From an uncultured Pseudomonas sp. (GTDB taxonomy: Bacteria > Pseudomonadota > Gammaproteobacteria > Pseudomonadales > Pseudomonadaceae), in the NCBI GenBank assembly GCA_946886875.1, contig CAMPJN010000156.1:1-8280 (forward strand): 8,280 nucleotides of DNA, read 5' to 3'. Of this stretch, positions 6,127 to 8,280 are shown piece by piece (the stretch's first letter is position 1; every line of letters starts with the position of its first letter). The notes below the pieces were generated by a model, which was not told the DNA's origin, made no database searches, and saw only the letters and a list, made by a program, of their open reading frames with translations. The translations under genes were made by a program, and so were the position numbers.

Positions 6127-7047
6127 ATGAGCACACGCCGCCCCGATCCATTGGCCCAGGTCAGCGACTTCGATATCCGCCTGCTCAAGCTGTTTCGCAG
6201 CGTAGTCGAATGCGGCGGTTTTTCCGCCGCCGAAAGCGCCCTGGGCATCGGTCGCTCGGCGATCAGCCAGCAGATGAGCGACCTCGAACAGCGCCTGGGC
6301 TTGCGCCTGTGCCAACGCGGCCGCGCCGGTTTCGCCCTGACCGAGGAAGGCCGCGAGGTGTACCAAAGCACCCAGCAACTGCTGGCCGCATTGGAGAGCT
6401 TTCGCACCGAGGTCAACGGCCTGCACCAACACCTACGCGGTGAGCTGAATATCGGCCTGACCGACAATCTGGTAACGGTGCCGCATATGCGCATCACCCA
6501 TGCCCTGGCGCGCCTGAAAGAGCGCGGCCCGGACGTGCATATCCATATCCGCATGACCCCGCCCAGCGAAGTCGAGCAAGGCGTGCTCGACGGCCGCCTG
6601 CATATCGGCGTGGTGCCGCAGAGCAATCCGCTGTCCGGGTTGGATTATCAGGTGCTGTACGACGAGCGCTCGTTGCTCTACTGCGCGGTCGGCCACCCTT
6701 TGTTCTATGTCGACGACCAGCAACTCGAAGACACGCGACTGAATGCCCAGGAGGCGATAGCGCCGACCTTCCGTCTGCCGCCCGAGGTGCAGAGCCACTA
6801 TCAGGCGCTCAATTGCACCGCCAGTGCTTCGGACCGCGAAGGCATGGCTTTTCTGATCCTCACCGGTCGCTATATCGGCTACCTGCCCGACCACTATGCC
6901 CAGGCCTGGGTGCAACAAGGCCGCCTGCGTGCACTGAAACCGGCGACGCGCTTCTACGACCTCAGCCTGGCCTCGGTAACCCGCAAAGGCCGGCGGCCGC
7001 ATCTGGTGCTGGAGAGTTTTCTCGAGGCCCTAGCGGCCAGCGGTTAA
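6127..7047 (+). CDS. bauR: LysR-type transcriptional regulator of beta-alanine catabolism
   Basis: This 306-residue protein has normal LysR length. Its winged helix-turn-helix is at about residues 14-72 (FRSVVECGGFSAAESALGIG, then RSAISQQMSDLEQRLG), a linker helix runs to about 100, and the periplasmic-binding-protein-like effector domain fills about 104-300. Divergence from bauA matches P. aeruginosa PA0133 (bauR), reported as an activator of bauABCD, so the effector is probably beta-alanine. The ATG at 6127 has only a weak ribosome site (GAG at 6115-6117). A five-codon frame starting at 6113 ends with a 4-base overlap on this ATG. The putative dyad at 6091-6109 suggests autoregulation. The protein looks intact, and its stop is followed after 13 bases by a REP pair. 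Confidence 0.9.
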   Translation: MSTRRPDPLAQVSDFDIRLLKLFRSVVECGGFSAAESALGIGRSAISQQMSDLEQRLGLRLCQRGRAGFALTEEGREVYQSTQQLLAALESFRTEVNGLHQHLRGELNIGLTDNLVTVPHMRITHALARLKERGPDVHIHIRMTPPSEVEQGVLDGRLHIGVVPQSNPLSGLDYQVLYDERSLLYCAVGHPLFYVDDQQLEDTRLNAQEAIAPTFRLPPEVQSHYQALNCTASASDREGMAFLILTGRYIGYLPDHYAQAWVQQGRLRALKPATRFYDLSLASVTRKGRRPHLVLESFLEALAASG

Positions 7048-7060
7048 AGGCGGAGCTTTT

Positions 7061-7126
7061 GTAGCCCGGATGCAATCCGGGAGCGGTGGCGCGGGCGCAG
7101 ATATCCCCGGATTGCATCCGGGCTAC
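7061..7126. repeat. Perfect REP inverted pair (REPIN-like element)
   Basis: The left arm 7061-7081 (GTAGCC head) and right arm 7106-7126 (GGCTAC end) are perfect reverse complements over 21 bases, with a 24-base spacer. Each arm is itself a hairpin: CCCGGAT pairs with ATCCGGG around a 3-base loop. It shares the GTAG head and CCCGG stem start with the element at 463-533 but has a different, shorter centre, so it is a different subfamily. It starts 13 bases after the bauR stop and may act as its 3' end structure. Confidence 0.8.
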
Positions 7127-7143
7127 CAGGCGCAACGGCATCG

Positions 7144-7157
7144 CCCCATTTATGGGG
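7144..7157. repeat. Short palindrome upstream of the reductase gene
   Basis: CCCCAT (7144-7149) and ATGGGG (7152-7157) are perfect arms around TT. No T-run follows. It could be a binding site or a small hairpin. Its function is unknown. Confidence 0.3.
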
Positions 7158-7211
7158 GCCTGCGACATACCAGGTAACAACCACCTATCACCTTTGCCGG
7201 ACCACTGCGGT

Positions 7212-7223
7212 CATAGGTCTATG
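7212..7223. promoter_or_regulatory. Palindrome in the reductase promoter region
   Basis: CATAG-GT-CTATG is a perfect dyad 76 bases before the reductase start, a plausible operator position. TATGCT at 7220-7225 could be a -10 box, but the nearest TTG-type -35 (7194-7199) is 20 bases away, too far, so no promoter is called. Confidence 0.3.
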
Positions 7224-7289
7224 CTCGAAGGGGGTGATTTGTCGTGCCCTTGCTCGAGGACTTTTCTGCATCCGTTGCGGTGCGACCAC

Positions 7290-7294
7290 GGAGG
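7290..7294 (+). promoter_or_regulatory. Ribosome binding site deciding the reductase start
   Basis: GGAGG ends five bases before the ATG at 7300. It favours this start over the longer frame from 7234 and puts the twin-arginine motif at the very N-terminus, as expected for a signal peptide. Confidence 0.85.
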
Positions 7295-7299
7295 ACTCT

Positions 7300-8220
7300 A
7301 TGCCCAGCCGCCGCCAATTTATTCAGCGCAGTGCAACGCTGCTCGCCCTCGCCGCAGCTCCGGGCTGGGCCCGCGCTGGCGCCCTGGCCGATCCCTCGCA
7401 ATTGTTGCAGCGGCCGATACCTAGCAGCGGCGAAACCCTGCCGGTGATCGGTCTGGGCACCTCGCGTACCTTCGATGTACGTATCGACGACGCCATCCTC
7501 AAGCCCCTCGAAAATGTGGTTCGTACCTTTAGCAATGGCGGCGCCAAGCTGATCGATACCGCGCCAAGCTATGGCGCCGCGGAGCAGGTCACCGGCGAGC
7601 TGCTGCAACGCACCAACACCCAGGACAAGGTGTTTCTCGCGAGTAAAATTTCCGCCAACGGCCGCGAGCGCGGCCTGGCCCAGTTCAACGACAGCCTGCG
7701 CGCACTGCAAACCAAGCGGATCGATCTGATGCAGGTGCACAATCTGCAGGACACCCGCACGCAACTGGCGCTGCTGCGCGAGCTGAAAGACCAGGGCAAG
7801 GTGCGTTATATCGGCGTCACCCATTACCTCGATTCGGCCCACGATGATCTACTCGAAGTGCTGAAGCGGGAGAAGCTGGATTTCGTCCAGTTCAATTATT
7901 CGGTGGCCGAACGCAACGCCGAAAAACGCCTGCTGCCCTTTTGCGCCGACCACGGCATCGCCACCCTGATCAACCGCCCCTTCCAGCGCGGTCAGCTGCT
8001 GCGACCACTCAAGGACAAGCCTTTGCCGGACTGGGCGATAGAGGTCGACGCCAACTCCTGGGCGCAGTTGCTGCTCAAGTTCATCCTCGCCAACCAGGCG
8101 GTGACGGTGGTGATACCCGCCACGTCCAACCCGCGCTATATGGCCGACAATCTCAAAGCCGGCCGCGGGCGCCTGCCGGATGGGGCGCAGCGCGAAAGGA
8201 TTATCCAGGCGTTCAGTTGA
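7300..8220 (+). CDS. Tat-exported aldo/keto reductase
   Basis: This 306-residue protein begins with a twin-arginine signal: SRRQFIQ at residues 3-9, a hydrophobic stretch at about 12-21, and a likely signal-peptidase site after A26 (ARA/GA). The mature part is an aldo/keto reductase barrel. The catalytic tetrad is complete: D86 and Y91 in IDTAPSYG, K116 in LASKI, and H147 in MQVHN. The C-terminal cofactor loop is also present (IPATSNPRYMADN, with S276, R279 and N284). It should reduce a carbonyl with NAD(P)H, or run in reverse, in the periplasm. Tat export fits a protein that folds and binds its cofactor before transport. The substrate is unknown. It is a single gene with its own strong ribosome site, not in an operon with bauR, and is followed by a repeat-like sequence. 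Confidence 0.88.
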   Translation: MPSRRQFIQRSATLLALAAAPGWARAGALADPSQLLQRPIPSSGETLPVIGLGTSRTFDVRIDDAILKPLENVVRTFSNGGAKLIDTAPSYGAAEQVTGELLQRTNTQDKVFLASKISANGRERGLAQFNDSLRALQTKRIDLMQVHNLQDTRTQLALLRELKDQGKVRYIGVTHYLDSAHDDLLEVLKREKLDFVQFNYSVAERNAEKRLLPFCADHGIATLINRPFQRGQLLRPLKDKPLPDWAIEVDANSWAQLLLKFILANQAVTVVIPATSNPRYMADNLKAGRGRLPDGAQRERIIQAFS

Positions 8221-8229
8221 GCGCCAGCA

Positions 8230-8280
8230 GGCCGTTGAAAAACTACCTGCGTTGGCAATACTGCGTTAAAAACAGGCTCG
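8230..8280. repeat. Probable dispersed repeat, cut by the window end
   Basis: The sequence starts GGCCGTTGAAAAAC nine bases after the reductase stop. It holds CTGCGTT twice (8247-8253 and 8261-8267) and a possible CCTG/CAGG stem (8246-8249 and 8273-8276). I recall this kind of GGC-GTTGAAAAA end as the border of a common Pseudomonas intergenic repeat whose other end is the inverse. The second end would lie outside the window, so this is tentative. Confidence 0.4.

Noticed and set aside
7219..7842. 207-codon minus-strand frame
   Set aside because: Antisense to the aldo/keto reductase, whose tetrad and signal peptide are clear.

Overview
The window looks like the chromosome of a Pseudomonas species. 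The coding DNA is GC-rich. The bau genes match my memory of the P. aeruginosa beta-alanine locus in order, length and protein sequence. The intergenic DNA carries GTAG-headed palindromes of the REP/REPIN type that are common in pseudomonads. No rRNA, tRNA, CRISPR array, transposase or complete insertion sequence is visible.

Layout. Bases 1-578 hold no convincing gene but are dense in palindromes and end in a near-perfect inverted pair of 32-base REP-like arms (463-533). Next come two divergent single genes: an arylamine N-acetyltransferase (579-1406, minus strand) and an uncharacterised DNase I-fold (endonuclease/exonuclease/phosphatase) protein (1619-2587, plus strand). An exact copy of the 32-base REP lies just after the second gene (2598-2629), so the pair is bracketed by identical repeats. 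A strong, possibly bidirectional hairpin terminator (2673-2698) then separates it from the bau genes.

Bases 2721-7047 form a bauRABC locus. bauA (beta-alanine:pyruvate transaminase) and bauB (small cupin) overlap by one base. bauC (CoA-acylating malonate/methylmalonate-semialdehyde dehydrogenase) follows after a 105-base gap containing a GC-rich palindromic repeat. bauR (LysR-type regulator) is divergent across a 170-base control region. BauA moves the amino group of beta-alanine to pyruvate, giving malonate semialdehyde and alanine. BauC turns malonate semialdehyde into acetyl-CoA and CO2. BauR probably activates the set in response to beta-alanine. The permease gene bauD, which follows bauC in P. 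aeruginosa, is not next to bauC here.

After bauR comes a perfect 21-base inverted REP pair (7061-7126). The last gene is a Tat-exported aldo/keto reductase (7300-8220), followed by the start of another apparent dispersed repeat running off the window. Three of the four transcription units whose ends are visible stop within about 50 bases of a REP-like element, and the fourth (reductase) stops within 10 bases of the probable repeat at the window edge. I see no clearly new multi-gene system. The points most worth checking are the orphan DNase I-fold protein inside the repeat bracket, the exported reductase, and the repeat organisation.
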